Source of the DNA: Priapulus caudatus
Taxonomy: Eukaryota; Priapulida; Priapulimorpha; Priapulimorphida; Priapulidae
Reading direction: 5' to 3'
Assembly: GCF_000485595.1 (NCBI RefSeq)
Contig: NW_014577187.1
Location: 220,256 to 284,255 of the forward strand
DNA: 64,000 bases
Shown here one piece after another: positions 35,816 to 50,356 of this stretch. The notes beneath the pieces are model-generated. The model had not been told where the DNA came from and did not search any database. It was given only the letters and a program-made list of their open reading frames with translations. The stretch's first letter is position 1. Each line of letters starts with the position of its first letter. The position numbers were made by a program, and so were the translations under genes.

Positions 35816-38800
35816 ATGTCAAAAACATTGTCGATAATTTGGTTTTGCGCGGCAGTGCTTGGCTTTAAGTTCTTGCGGGCTCAGATCCTGCCACCGCCTG
35901 TGTTCGAGGACCCAGTTGCTGAGACATTGAAAGGACACGTTCGTGGGAAAGTAGTGACATTCTGGGAGATTGATCCGAAGGATCCCTATCAAAATAAGAG
36001 GATATACTACAACATCAGTACCTTTTTGGGAATTCCGTATGCTCAGCCACCAGTCGTCAGTACCACGGGCACTTTACGATTTAAGGTAATAATTAATTAA
36101 TTATACATATGATCAGATCTATCCTCGATCACTAATTACTATTTTGTAAGGGTTTGATCCTTACGTCGGTCGGTGTCCTGGCCGTCTGGTAGAATGGAGC
36201 ACACTCAGTTGCTCCCAGGCGGTCCTTATATATGGTGGCAGCCGTGGCCTTGCCTGGCTTGCCGTGGATTCTGGGTCGAAGCCTGTAGGTGAGTCCAGTA
36301 GAATGGCTTCGACTCGTAGTTGCCGGTAGACACCTTACATTTTTATGTTGTTGTTGTTGTTGTTGTTGTTACTATTTTAATTTTTATTCTAGGTCGAAAT
36401 TGTCATTCTATTGAGTTGATTGTCATCGGAATCACGGCGGTGGGATGATTAAATACATAATATCAGGAGTGAATAATAATAGATAATCATAATATATAGA
36501 TAATAATATCTATTATTATTCACTCCTGATAATATATACAATGTAATTGGTCGTTCGTAAGTCATCTAAATTATGCGATTGTTTTTGCGCATTATTTGTG
36601 AACAAAAAGTCTTGTTGATACCCTGTGTTTTCCAATACTATAATTCATAAGAATTTCAGCCCGCGCTTAATTGTCTATTGTTACTATTGTATTATATAAT
36701 ACTTTCATGTCCACGCCAATGTTAGCGACATAAATGGTATATAATTATTCCCATGTGATTTTTTCGCCACATGTGATTTTTCGCCATGACTTCTTTGCTA
36801 ATTACAGTTTTTAACTAATTAATATTATTAGAAATCGCAATACAGCTAGTCTTTATAGTTGCGGCTATATATGTTGTTCTGAGAAAAACTCGAAGTATAT
36901 GTATACTTATCATTTTTGCTGTCTACAAAGTCTGCATTGTCTTCATTCAAAAGCTGTACCATACATTAATTATTCTTTACGATATTAGCTTTTGCTGTTT
37001 CACCGTTTGACCTCTAATGTTTAATAATTTGTTACCTAACACCGTGTTTGTTAGTATTTTTAAGTTTGCAATAAAAAGACCGTGATGGCAATCAAACATC
37101 TTTTATTAGGTGTTGGCTGTTACCAGCACATCCTCGTGCAAAACTAAACACTGGTAGCCCTAGTTGCGCTGAGAGGGTCTATGTCCCCCGGGGTACTGCC
37201 GGAACGTACCCTGGGTACGGTCCGGTATACCGGAACGTACCCTGGTACTATCTAATATGCCGGACCGTACCTCGCCTACTCCACTAACGAGTCTAGGAAG
37301 TCGCCTACGCCTATACTCCCTAACCCTAACCCTAACCTTAACCCTAACCCTAACCCTAACCCTAATCCTAACCCTAACCATATCAAATAGTGACCAGGGT
37401 ACGTTCAGGTATACCGGACCGTACCCAGGGTACGTTCTGGCAGTACCCTGGGGGACATAGACCATATGAGCCCTATAGTTGCTTATCGTATTCCTACCGT
37501 TATAATAAAAACGGCCTCGTGTTCAAACGCAATGTAATCATTGGCTGCGTAGTATAGTGGTTTAGGGCGCATATCGTAAATTATCGACAGCTGCACATAA
37601 GAAACATTTGAACACACGTTGTGCTTCTTCAGAAGTCAATGAGACACAGTAAGCTTAGCTATATATGTGCGCTAATCGGAAATAATTTTAAGTAACTGCA
37701 TGTATTGGCCCATCAAAAACAAACAAACAAACAAAAGCAGAACGTTACGATGAGTACTAGTCGTTTGTTTTTGTAATTTCATCTTGAAATATTCTTCCTT
37801 TCTCTCCATACCTAAGTGTAGAATAGTTATATATTATATTGCAAATATTGCATATAGTGCGTTTATATTGCAAACCGCAGTATATTTTAAAAACTGCTCT
37901 GACAATTTGATCAACATCAAACTCTATTTTTTCGTATAATGTTAAAAGGTTGTTGGAATGTCTTCGACTAGTGTCGTAACCATAAGCATAATTAAGCGAC
38001 GGGCACCATTGGTCGCCAGCGCGAATACAAAGATATTACATGTGCGTCGGATCCGGTTTGGCGTCCACGTCCCAGGTTAGCTGCTGCATGTGCAATATGA
38101 ACACATCATCTCACAAATTACAGTTCGTTGGTATGGTAACATTCGCCTAACCATCGTCGGACACTAGGCTGGTTCACTGTCGTGAGCGAATACATAGTGT
38201 TCGGATGGCCTGACCATGAAAATGTGTTTGTACGTGGACCAGTAAATGACTAGCTGTATACTCATTAATTATTATTCCCCTTAGGGAACTCGATTCCGAG
38301 TGAACGATAGCTAGGGTCTCTGTGACTGGAATAAATCCAACACTGTGGTTTAGCCAGCACTGCCATAGTCACGACAGTGCAACCAGGAACAGGGCCGGCG
38401 GAAGCAAATAAACATTGGTCAGCCCATTTAGCATCAATGTAACAGATGTCGACAGATGTCGATCAGTATAACAGATGTCGACGAACAGCTGGCCGAAGGT
38501 CAGGTGCCCACGGCGCAGCCGTGGCGGGGGAGCTCTAGGGGGGGGGGTTCCCCCTTGTCAAAGGGGGGTTTGGGGGTTCTCCCCCCAAGCAATTTAAAAA
38601 ATTTAAGACACCAAGATGCCTTTTAGAGCTTGAAAATACTTTTCAAAACTCTAACAAATATATATTTATACCTAATTATAGGCCTAATTATACCTAAGTA
38701 TAGGCCTAATTATTTCGGCATCTGCCAATTTACATGTCAAATTTAATGCGTGTGCACGTACACGTGCGGGCATGCGTGCATGCGTGTGCAGGTACACGTG

Positions 38801-41800
38801 CGGGCATGCGTGCATGCGTGTGCAGGTACACGTGTGTGCATGAGTGCGTTGGTGCGTACGTGCGTGTGTGTACAGGTACACGTGCATGCGTGCATGTGTG
38901 CATGCATGCGTGCGTGTGTGCATGCATGCGTGCGTGCGTGTGTATGTAAACGTGCGTGCATGCGTGCGTGTGTGCGTGTGCACGTATACGTGCGTGCGTG
39001 CGTGCGTGCGTGCCTACACGTGCGTGCATGTGTGCGTGTGCACGTACACGTGCGCGCGTGCGCGCATGTGCAAGTACACGTGCGTGCGTGTGTACGTACA
39101 CGTGCGTTCGTGCGTGCGTGCGTGCGTGTGCACTTACACGTGCGTACATGCGTGCGTGCGTGCGTGCGTGCGTGTGAACGTACACGTGCGTGCCTGCGTG
39201 CGTGTGTGCGTGCGTGCGTGTTCACGTACACGTGCGTGCGTGCGTGCGTGCGTGTTCACGTACACGTGCGTGCGTGCGTGTGAGCGTGTTCACGTACACG
39301 TGCGTGCGTGTTCACGTACACGTGCGTGCGTGTGTGTGCAGGTACACGTGTGTGCGTGCGTGTGCACGTACACGTGCGTGCGTGCGAGCGTGCGTATGCA
39401 CATATACGTGCGTGCGTGCATGCGTGCGTACGTGCCTGCGTGCGTGTGCAGGCACACGTGTGTGCATGGCGCGTGCGTGCGTCTGCGTGGTTTTGGGACT
39501 GTACACGTGCGGCACCGTGCATACCTGATATGCACGTTTACACATGCGTTTTCATGCGTGCGGTGCGTGGTGTGCACCGGTAAGACGTGGTGCGTGCGTG
39601 GCGGGTGAAACGTACAGTGCGTGCCGCTGTCGTGTGAACGTACAGTGCGTGCCTGCGTGCGTGTGTGAATGCGTGGTGTGTTCGCGTACCACGTGGTGAA
39701 TCTGTGTGTGTGCAGGTACACGTGCGGTGCTGGTGCATGCATGTGCACGTAGACGTGGCGCAGTGCCGTGCATGGCTGGTGCACGTACACGTGGCGTGCG
39801 TGCGTTGCGCACGTACACGTGCGTCATGAGTGTGTGGCGTGCGTGTGCAGATACACGTGCGTGCGTGCCGTGGCGTGTGTACGTAATAGCGTTGGCGTGC
39901 GTGTGTGATTGAATGGAAATATATCACCGTCATCTGCTTGCTGAACGGTTAACGTGTGCGCATTATGGGACGTCAATGTTATACAACATTAAAAACACGT
40001 CATGTAGTAGTATAGCTATGCGTGTATACTAAACTATATGTTGATTTCAGATCATTATATGTTTCCGGATTGCAAAATATTGTAGATCCGACCTGTGATG
40101 ACGAAAATGTGTTGCGCTTGAAAAAAATAATGATCGAGAAAAAATTATTAGTCGGCCATGGCCGTCATCTTGCGGCACCGGCTCCGCCGGCCTAAGGAAG
40201 ATGGATGGATGCGAAGGGCAAGTGAGTGGTTGCGGTGGATTGAATAGAGAGATATGTGGGTGGGCGGAGTCGATGGACTATGGAGGAGATGTGTATGGCT
40301 GCTAGGTGGTGGCTGAACGGAAGATATAGTGTGGTCGGAGAAAAATTGACTAAACGAAGGATGTGCAGGTAGGTCGATAGCTAGATGAAAGGTTGTGTGG
40401 AATGGGCCGGAAGGAATAGTGGGAAGGATGTGTGGTTGAGAGGTGGGTAAATGAATAGGAGGATTGTCGTGAGTAGAAGTAGGTTGATGAATATGTGCGA
40501 TATGTGCGTGGCGTGCGGTCGGTGAGTGCATATGGGTGCAATGATCATTACGGGGGATGTGGTGACGTTGGTAGGTGGATGAATAGAGTGAAATGAATGT
40601 ATGGGTGGTTTAAAATTGATGGGATAAGCGTGCGTGTGTGATGATTGGTGCGAACAAATGAGTGAATGGAGGATGTGTGGATCCGATGGGAAGAACGTAT
40701 ATTGTGGGTGGGGGTGTAAAAGGATGATGGCATTGATTTGGATACATGGCATGGATGGGACGAACGCGACGTGTGGATGAAACGGATGTGATAGTTGGTA
40801 AAGGATGGAATGGAGATGGGATGGACTGACGGTATGAGGATGCGGAGAGATGGAGCTGAAGATGGTGGAGATGCGGGTGGATGGATGGGCTGATAAATGG
40901 ATGAGTGGATTGGATCGTTGGGAAGGCGGGATTGTGCGAGGGGGGTCGATAAATGGAAGGACGTGTGAATGGTGACGTGTGTAGAAGACTCGTGTGTGTG
41001 GTGGATGAGCGGGAGGATGGTGTGTTAGCGTTAACTAGTACCAATAGCCTAGCCAAAAAATGATTTCGTAAACTGACATAATTATGAAATATTGGCGGCT
41101 GCTTGCGTATCGGGTTGGTCATGTTGATTTGCGTGCGCGCTGTCGGTCAGGCTTCGTTGGAAAGAGCACTATAGGTCGACAGTTGAGGGCTTATAAAATA
41201 AAGCATATAAAGCAAGCTTCGTTATATGCTCTTGTAAAATTCAGGAGTGTAATAATAGCATGTAATAGTGTATTATCACTCTGATAATCATTTCCTGTGT
41301 GCCAGTTGTCGCAAAATATGTCAGGCAACTATGATAATAATCATGAATATGTACGCAAATAATTTGTTTTGCTTAGAGCAACCGTATCGACTTGCAATAG
41401 GCCAGAACTAGCTGTTTTTTTAGTGAATTTATGAGGATTTGCTCAGTGAAGTTCGCTTGCTAAGGGAACGATTGGTAGAGCATAGTGATGTATACTCAGT
41501 ACGAGATGATTTCTTGTTGGCCGGAGTACACGACGAGCGACCCATTGTCCTATCATAATGCTGGCTATACTGTTCGCGGCTATTGATGAGAAACGTTTAT
41601 GATTAAACGACAGCAGTTAGAACATAAAAATCACGTTTTTCTACGAAGTGTTTGTGTTTGAATGAACCAAAAAAACGCCATATATATTGAACTTTACAGC
41701 AGTTAAATATATGCACAGAAAATATCAAATTAACGTTGTTTCATGGTTGACATGTGTAATATTACACGGCGTTGCATTGTACGCGTAGCAGGGCTACTCA

Positions 41801-42148
41801 CGCTCGCAATCCGCACCTGCTTTCACACGCTCTTACGCATGAGATCCCATCACACTTACACACTGTCATACGCATTTATTTCAATTATAATGTATTCTGT
41901 TCTTTCTGTGCATTTTTTAGATATTTGTTCTACGATTTCTTATCTGTTATTTCATTCGCTTGTATTTTAGATAATAAGCCTTTTCGTAACGACAAAACGA
42001 TGTTCCAGAGTCCATTTACCCTGTTGGTTTTACATAGTACGTATCTTATTTGCGCAGTCAAACAACCGTACAGTAATTTACACACGTGTCACTATCACTC
42101 ACGCACAGACAGCGCGATGCACGCACGACTGCCACCACACACATCACA

Positions 42149-42179
<31 letters not shown>

Positions 42180-43445
42180 GCGTATGTGTGCATGCATACC
42201 CTATAAACTATTTATTGTTTTATATTAAATTAAACCTGTCCGACATTACCGATTTTAAATGTATAGCTGACAATCCGTTTATTTGCATATCTATTTATTG
42301 ACTATTTAGTAACTAAAATTAATTTTCTATGATAAAAGTTCAGGAAATTGCAACTGTAGAATGCCCTAGGCTCGTCGGCCTGTTTATGAATGTAATGTCA
42401 AAGTAAAGGTCGACAAAGCTATGATTTTCTCGAGTGTAGGCCTATATAGGGCTCAATATAAGCGTATCCACTCCATAAATTCTTTAGTAAATAGTATTAC
42501 AATCCGACGCATTCTAACGAAAATATTTATATGAATTTCTACAATCTATTAATTAAATGATATGAAGTCTATTATAGAATGAAGGTAATATCCCTACTAA
42601 TAGCAATAGCAATCCTAATGTAAACTGCGCGCATTCTTTACTAGGTGCACTTTTGCATACGTGTATGTTGCAACTGCATATAACGCAGACGTCATTTGCG
42701 TGGCCGTTTCAGTTGCTTTTGCTGTAATTGGTTGGGTGATGTAACATTTTACTTCTTTCTCGTGTGGTAGGATTCTGACAATTACATCAAAAATCTCGTG
42801 GTAGTTTGGTTTTGCTCTCCGAGTATTGTAACGTTGCTTAGCTTGAATATCGGGCTTGAATAATAGCTTGAATAATCGCAATATAGTAGGCCTACTCGTT
42901 TTTTAGGGATGTTGTAATATTTCTAACTGGCCTGAATGGGGCGAACTAAATTGTGGCTGTCTGGGTTATAAATTATTGCTGTCGCCAGCCTGGCAGACGC
43001 CTGAGCAGTCGTTATGATATGATGAATAATGGACATCTCTCAGTGGAAGATGTAGCAACTTTACTGCTAAATTGTTTCTTCGTTAATACCAAACATGGCT
43101 TGGGTAATAACCACGTACCAGGAAAATATTAGAATCGAACTTCTAGCTATCCACTATGGATAATCGTTTATATAACCCTTGTATATATGTAATATGGAAT
43201 TGAATCAAAATAGGAAATCTGAAAAAAATATGAAAATGTTTTTTGATGTTGCTGCCTCCAGTGATAAATGTATTTTTAGTAAGGATATATATATATATAT
43301 TATATTATTATATATATATACTATGTGTGTGTGGTGTGTGTGTGCGTGCGTGCATGCGTGCATGCGTGCGTGCGTGCGCGCGTGTGTGTGCGGATTAATG
43401 TAAGCCTTTCTTCACAGCTCACGGGAGCATCATTTTTTTTTTTTT

Positions 43446-43476
<31 letters not shown>

Positions 43477-44410
43477 GTTTGTTTTTTTTTTTTTTTTTTT
43501 GTTTTTTTTTTTTTTTTTTTTGATGCTGGCAAGTATTTTAACATTTCACTCAATAAACGTTATAGAGACGATCGTCTGCTGGGAGTTGTTATTGTGTAAT
43601 GAACACAAGTCATTCATTACTCATACGAATTCAGAATCTTCCATTGTGAGATATATTGCTGTACTTAACTCGCGTGGTTACACTAGCAGGAAGATCAGAT
43701 CGCGTGGCTTCGTAGGGTAACGAGCGGCTTGAGATTGACAAAGTTCCATATGCATTTTAGTATCAGAGGCTGCAGGCCTTGGCAGGGTACACTAGAACGA
43801 AAGTGTACGGCAGCCAGCATGCCCCAGATGGTCCCAGGAAAACTTGGACAGCTGAATCAAGAAAGTTCATGAGGGACTTGCCTTTATCATAAACGTATTT
43901 CGCTCAAAGGTAAGCGATAACCTGATAGAGCAATTTGGTGCTCCTCTGCTTGAGCTGTTTTGAAATATTTTCGTTAAGTCATAAGAGCCACGCGTTTGTT
44001 TTAATAAGAAAAAGTAAACGTACGCGAAATATTGCATTTAACATAATTAATAAATGCCATATCACAAACACTGACTGGATATATCTGCCGCTCTCTTCAG
44101 TTCAGGATACGCCGCGAGTTTTCAAACCCTGCATGCGCTTAAAAAACACAAAGTTTACCACGCCTTACTTTTACACTTTGTTTTGCAAAAGGGTCGATGC
44201 CAGAAAAGTCACTTGTTATGATTATGACAAAACTCATTATAGTACTGTAGGCCCTATTATAGTATCTCACCGTTCATACGCCGAAGTTGCTCAGGTGACT
44301 GGAAGGCATACCCGGGGTACATTTTCCTCGTAGAATAGCGGCGCTATACATATATTATGTATGGTATTAATTATAATATATATATATATATATATATACT
44401 ATAGGAGAGA

Positions 44411-44467
<57 letters not shown>

Positions 44468-45811
44468 GGAGAGAGAGAGACGAGAGAGAGCGAGAGACGC
44501 TCAGATGGTGGGCGTGATGTATGTAACTGCTATATATGCTAGTGGGAACAAATAAAAAAGTGATTCACATTGCTTCTTTGTCTGAGAGTAGACGCTCGCA
44601 GACAATTGACCAGAAGTCCGCTGCGTCATCAGTCCAATCCATGCGGATCGTTCGACCATCCCTCGGGAGAGATATATACCGGTTTACAGCTCGCCACACT
44701 GGGAGTCAGTAGTCGCTCACGTTTAACTACCGACTCGGAGCGCCTCGCGTAACGACAAGGCTTGTTGGTTTGCGTGTGGTTGTTGTGTGCGTTGTTGTTG
44801 CTGTTGTTGTTGTGTTGCTGTGTGTTGTTGTCGGTGTGTGTGTTGTTGTGTAGTTCTGCCTGTGTGCTGTTGTGTTGCGTGTGTTGTGTGGTGTGTCTGT
44901 GTATGTTGTGTGTGCTATGTGTTGTTTGCTGTTTCTATGTTTTGTTAGTGCTAGGTACGATCAATGTAATCAGGCCGCGCAAACCATTTTGGAAATGTTG
45001 GTGGGACACAGTAGCGAGACACGCCGAAGGGGGGTGGCTGGTCGGGGGGTCAGAATTGTTTTTGAAATTAGACCCCGTCAGATGCGTTTTCTTGCGCGGC
45101 AGGAGCCGGTCCGCCGACCCCCTGACCCCCCCCCTACTGTACAGCCCCCTGCCACACACACACACACACACAGGACACAAACACACACCACGACCACACA
45201 CACACACACACACACACATGCCCATTTGGTTTTGAGATAAGATCACGAAGAAGGGTGTCCACTGTCCACGTGTATTTGCAGTCATACATAATCAAGAAAA
45301 CAAAAGCAGTAAAACCAATATCATTTGGTGCTTGAGGCTGATCAGACAAAATAAATTGGTGGTGTATTATTGTGTTGTCTAGTCATTTCATGATATGCGG
45401 TATATATATCATAAATTTTGCAAACGAAAATGTTACATTCATTAAACCGATGCTCAGTTACTGCCCAGTGTCCCTTGGCGTGAATATAGCTCGTGCGTCC
45501 CAGCTTAATCATTGAATCAGTGCCTAATGTTGGAGTGATATCTCCTTAACACTTTCATAAACATACTTTTCTTGATGATTGCTGCATAGAATTAGTTAAG
45601 ATATAAGAAAAAAAACGTGTAAAAAAGAAACGGTACTAAATGATCAAGACACATTTTCCTTAAGTTGTGCATGATCATATTATTTGCCTCTCAAATGGCC
45701 ACTTGAATGAAATGAAGCTGCGAAGAGAATCTAGAGAAGATGAAAACAAAGGCGAAAGAAGCCAATCCTTTGACGACACTATCCACACACAATAAAAAGA
45801 TTCTCACTTCA

Positions 45812-45860
<49 letters not shown>

Positions 45861-48800
45861 CACAACACTACACACACATCACACACTTACACACAAAATC
45901 GATGGTGATCAAAATCGGGGGGGGACATTTGAGTATCGATTCCCCCATCTGAAATATCGTGGCACGCGTGAGACATGTTCCTTCCTGTCCCCCCCCCTGA
46001 TTGGGGGTGGGTGCGGGGGCCCCTGAATGTAAGGGTTTACGTGTCTTAAGTTGCGCGATAGATGCGCTGACGAAGAGGTTACAGAGAATACAAGTAAAAG
46101 TAGCGTCAGCATGATTTAACTTAGTTTTATGACCTGCAATTGATTTTTACTGTTGGCATCGGTTTTCCGTTGCAACACTCTATAATATCTATCACTCTTG
46201 GTCATATTATTGCTCTGTAGCTTCATGTGTTGCCTGTTAATGGTGAAACTGTTATGCAGAACCATGTATTTATCATACGACACGGATTCCTTACGGCAAC
46301 AACGAGTCCACGACCAGGCCAATTACGGTATGTATGGATCAAGTGTATGGCCATGAAATGGGTTCGTGAGAACATACGGCCTTCACGGGCAATCCGGACT
46401 CGTGACCATCCATGGGGGAGAGTGCTGGTGCCGTAGTGTCGGTCTGCCACCTTCTATCAGAATGCAGTCTCAGGGTAGGTTTAGTATCAGCTCTGTGTAT
46501 CATCCTTGCTTCCCTTCGTGGTGGGATCAAGAAAAGTCAATAGTTGTAGTGTATCAAAGACATGGCACCTAAAGCANNNNNNNNNNNNNNNCGTGCGTGC
46601 ATGAGTGTGTGCGTGCGTGTGCACGTACACGTGCGTGCGTGCGCATGTCCACGTATACGTGCGTGCGTGCGTGCGTGTGCACGTACACGTGCGTGCATGA
46701 GTGTGTGCGTGCGTGTGCACGTACACGTGCGTGCGTGCGTGCGTGTGTACGTATACGTGCGTGCGTGCGTGTGATTGAATGGAACAATATCACGCATCTG
46801 CTTGCTGCCAACCGTTAACCTGCGCATATGACGTCAATGTTTATAAACATTAAAACAACGTCATGTAGTAGTATATATGCGTGTATACATAAACTATATA
46901 TGTGATTTCAGATCATTATATGCTCGGGATTGCAATAATTGTAGATCCGACCTGTGCATAACGAAAATGTGTGCTTGAAAAAAATAATGATCGGAAAAAT
47001 TATTGGTCCGGCCATGGCCGGACTTGCCGGACCGGCTCCGCCGGCCCTAAGGAAGATGGATGGATGGAAGGGCAAGTGAGTGGTTGGGTGGATGAATAGA
47101 AGGATATGTGGGTGGGCGAGTCGATGGACATATGGAGAGATGTGTATGGGTAGGTGGGTGAACGGAAATATATGTGGGTCGGAGAACAAATTGCTAAACG
47201 AAAGGATGTGCAGGTAGGTCGATAGCTAGATGAAAAGGTGTGTGGATGGGCCGGTAGGAATAGTGGAAGGATGTGTGGATGAGAAGGTGGGTAAATGAAT
47301 AGGAGGATGTGTGGATGAGTAAGTAGGTGGATGAATAGGAGGATATGTGTGGGTGGGTGGGTCGGTGAGTGTATGGGTGAATGAATGAACGGGAGGATGT
47401 GTGAGTTGGTAGGTGGATGAATAGGTGAAATGATGTATGGGTGGTTAAATTGATGGATAGGTGCGTGTGTGATGATCGGTGACGAACAAATGAGTGAATG
47501 GGAGGATGTGTGGATCGATGGAAGAACGTATATGTGGGTGGGCGGGTAAAAGGATGGATGGATTGATGGATACATGGCATGGATGGACGAGCGGACGGGT
47601 GGATGAAACGATGTGAAGGTTGGTAAATGGATGGATGGATGGATGGATGGATGGACTGACGGACGGAGATGGATGGCTGGATAGATGGATGGATGGGTGG
47701 GTGGATGGATGGCTGGATAAATGGATGAGTGGATGGATGGTTGGAAGGCGGGATGTGTGCGAGGGCGGGTCGATAAATGGAAGGACGTGTGAATGGGTAG
47801 ACGGGTGAGAAGACGTGTGTGTGGTGGTCCTGGTGGATGAGCGGAAGGATGTGTGTTAGCGTTAACTAGTACCACATCAGCCTAGCCAAAAAATGAATTT
47901 CGTAAAACTGACATAATTATGAAAATATTGCGGCTGCTGCGTATCGGGTTGGTCATGTTGATTTGCGTGCGACGCTGTCGGTCAGAGCTTCGTTGAAAGA
48001 GCACTATAGTCGACAGCATGAGGGCTATAAAATCAAGAGCATATAAAGAAGCTTCTTTATATGCTCTTGATAAAATCAGGAGTGTATAATAGTGTAATAG
48101 TGTATTATACACTCCTGATAAAATCCATTCTCCTGTGTGCCAGTGTCGCAAATATGTCAGGCAAATATGATAAATAATAATGAATATGATACGCAAAATA
48201 ATTTGTTTTTGCTAGAGCAACCGTATTGACTTGCAATAGCGCCAGCAACTATGTTTTTTTAGGAATTTATGGATTTTGCTCAGTGAAGTTCGTTGCAAGG
48301 GAACGATTGGTATGAAGCATAGTGATGTATACCAGTATACGAGATGATTTTCTTGTGCCAGAGTACACGACGAGCGACCCCATTGCTCCTATCATAATGC
48401 TGCTATACTTTCGCGGCTATTGAATGAGACGTTTATGATTAAACGACACAAGTAGAAACCATAAAAATACGTTTTTCTAACAGAAGTGTTTTGTGTTGAA
48501 TGAAAACAAAAAACGCCATATTAATTGAACTTACACAGTTTAAATATATGCACAGAAAAATATCAAATTAACGTGTTTCATGGTTGACATTGTAATATTA
48601 TACACGTGCGTGCATTTACGTACAGGGCTACTCACGCTCGCATCCGCACCTGCTTTCACACGCTTACGCATGGATCCCCCCCCATTCACACTTACACACT
48701 GTCATACGCATTTATTCAATTATTGTATTCTGTTCTCTTGTGATTTTTAGATATCTTGTTCTCGATTTCTTATCTTGTTATTCATTCGCTTGTATTATTA

Positions 48801-50325
48801 AGATAAATATAGCCTTTTCGTAACGACAACAACGATGTTCCAGAGTCCATATTACCATGTGGCTTTACATAGTACGTATCTTATTTGCACAGTCAACAAC
48901 CGTACAGTAATTTACACACGCACGTATTCACTCACGCACGCACACACGCATGCACGCACGCACGCACGCACGCAGCACACTACACACACCACCATCACAC
49001 GACCACACACACACACACACGCGCGGCGGCGCGCCGCGCTGGGTATGTAGTGCAGATACCTATAAACTATTATTGTTTTATATTAAATGTAAACCTGTCC
49101 GACAGTACGCGATTTTAAATGATAGGCTGACAAATCCGTTTATTTGCAATATCTATTTATGACTATTAGTAACTAAAATAAATTTCGTATGGATAAAAGT
49201 TCAGAAATTGCAACTAGTTAGTAATGCCCTAGGCTCGGCGCCTGGTTGATGAAATGTAATGTCAAAGTAAGGTCGACAAAGGCTATGATGGGCTCGAGTG
49301 GAGGCCTAGTATAGGGCTCAATAGAAGCGTAACCACTCCATAATTTTAGTAGATAGTATTACAATGCGACGCATGTCTAACGGAAAGTAGTTAGATGAAG
49401 TTTCGTACAATCTATTAAGTAAGATGATATGGAAGTCTATTATAGAATGAAGGTAAGCCCTTACTATAGCAATTAGCATCCTAATGTAAACTGCGCGGCA
49501 TCGTTACTAGGTGCACTTTTGCCCATACGTGTATGTGAGGCAAACTGCCACTATAAGCGCAGACGTTCATTTGCGTGGACGTTTCAGTGCTTTTGCTGTA
49601 ATGAGTTGGGGACCGAACATTTTGACTTCTTTTCGTGTGGTTAGGATTCTGACAATACATCAAAAATCTCGTGGTAGGTTTGGTTTTGCTCTCGAGTATT
49701 GTAAACGTGCCTTACTTGAATATCGGGGCTGAATAATAGCTTGAAATTCGCAATATAGTAGGCCTACTCGTTATTTTAGGCGATGTTGTAATATGTCTAA
49801 CTGCCTGTATGTGGGAACTAAATTGTGGCTGTCCTGGGTTATAATTAGTTGCTGTCGCCAGGCCTGGCAACGCCTGAGCAGTACGTTATGAGTATAATGG
49901 AATATGGACATCTCTCAGTGGAAGCATGTAGCAACTTACTGCTAATTGTTTCTTCGTTAATACAACATTGGCTTCGGTAAGAACCACGTTACCAGGAAAA
50001 TATTAGAATCGAACTATCTAGCTATCCACTAGGAGTAATGTTATATCACAACCCTCTGTATATTGTAATATGATTGAATTCAAAATAGGAAATCTGAAAA
50101 AAAATATGAAAATGTTGTTTGATGTTGCCTGGCCTCAGTGCATAAATGTATTTTTAGTAAGCGATATATATATATATATTATATTATTAGATAGATATAC
50201 TATGTGTGTGTGGTGTGTGTGTGCGTGCGTGCATGCGTGCATGCGTGCGTGCGTGCGCGCGTGTGTGTGCGGATTAATGTAACGCCTTTCTTCACAGCTC
50301 ACGGGAGCATCATTTTTTTTTTTTT

Positions 50326-50356
<31 letters not shown>

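Larger units (their letters stand above)
36086..38735. other. First intron of the esterase, left part
   Basis: Apart from the hairpin at 36.46 kb and the telomere-repeat element at 37.2 kb, it holds a (TTG)n run near 36347-36370, a tRNA box-A-like TAGTATAGTGG near 37550 without a matching box B, and a G/C-homopolymer-rich repeat tail near 38500-38600. No coding exon was recognised. Confidence 0.5.
39890..46576 (+). repeat. First copy of a duplicated segment of about 6.7 kb
   Basis: It matches 46765-53430 in the same order and orientation: satellite edge, GGATG-rich tract, hairpin pair, CA tracts, poly-T block, esterase exons 2-4. Differences are dominated by one-base indels on either side. 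It ends at a run of 15 N. An assembly duplication is the simplest explanation. Confidence 0.8.

Noticed and set aside
37318-37379. Possible chromosome end or fusion site from CCCTAA repeats
   Set aside because: The array is short, lies inside an inverted-repeat element, and occurs with the same borders at two other places.
37540-37580. A tRNA gene or tRNA-derived SINE
   Set aside because: There is a box-A-like TAGTATAGTGG but no box B or cloverleaf follows.
38730-39933. Overlapping Cys/Val/Arg- and His/Thr/Ala-rich open frames on both strands
   Set aside because: They arise from the GTGCGTGCACGTACACGTG satellite, with all frames open together and no initiation or splice context.
47000-47875. 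291-codon Pro/His/Ser/Thr-rich open frame on the minus strand
   Set aside because: It reads the complement of the GGATGGATG repeat; the first copy of the same block breaks it.
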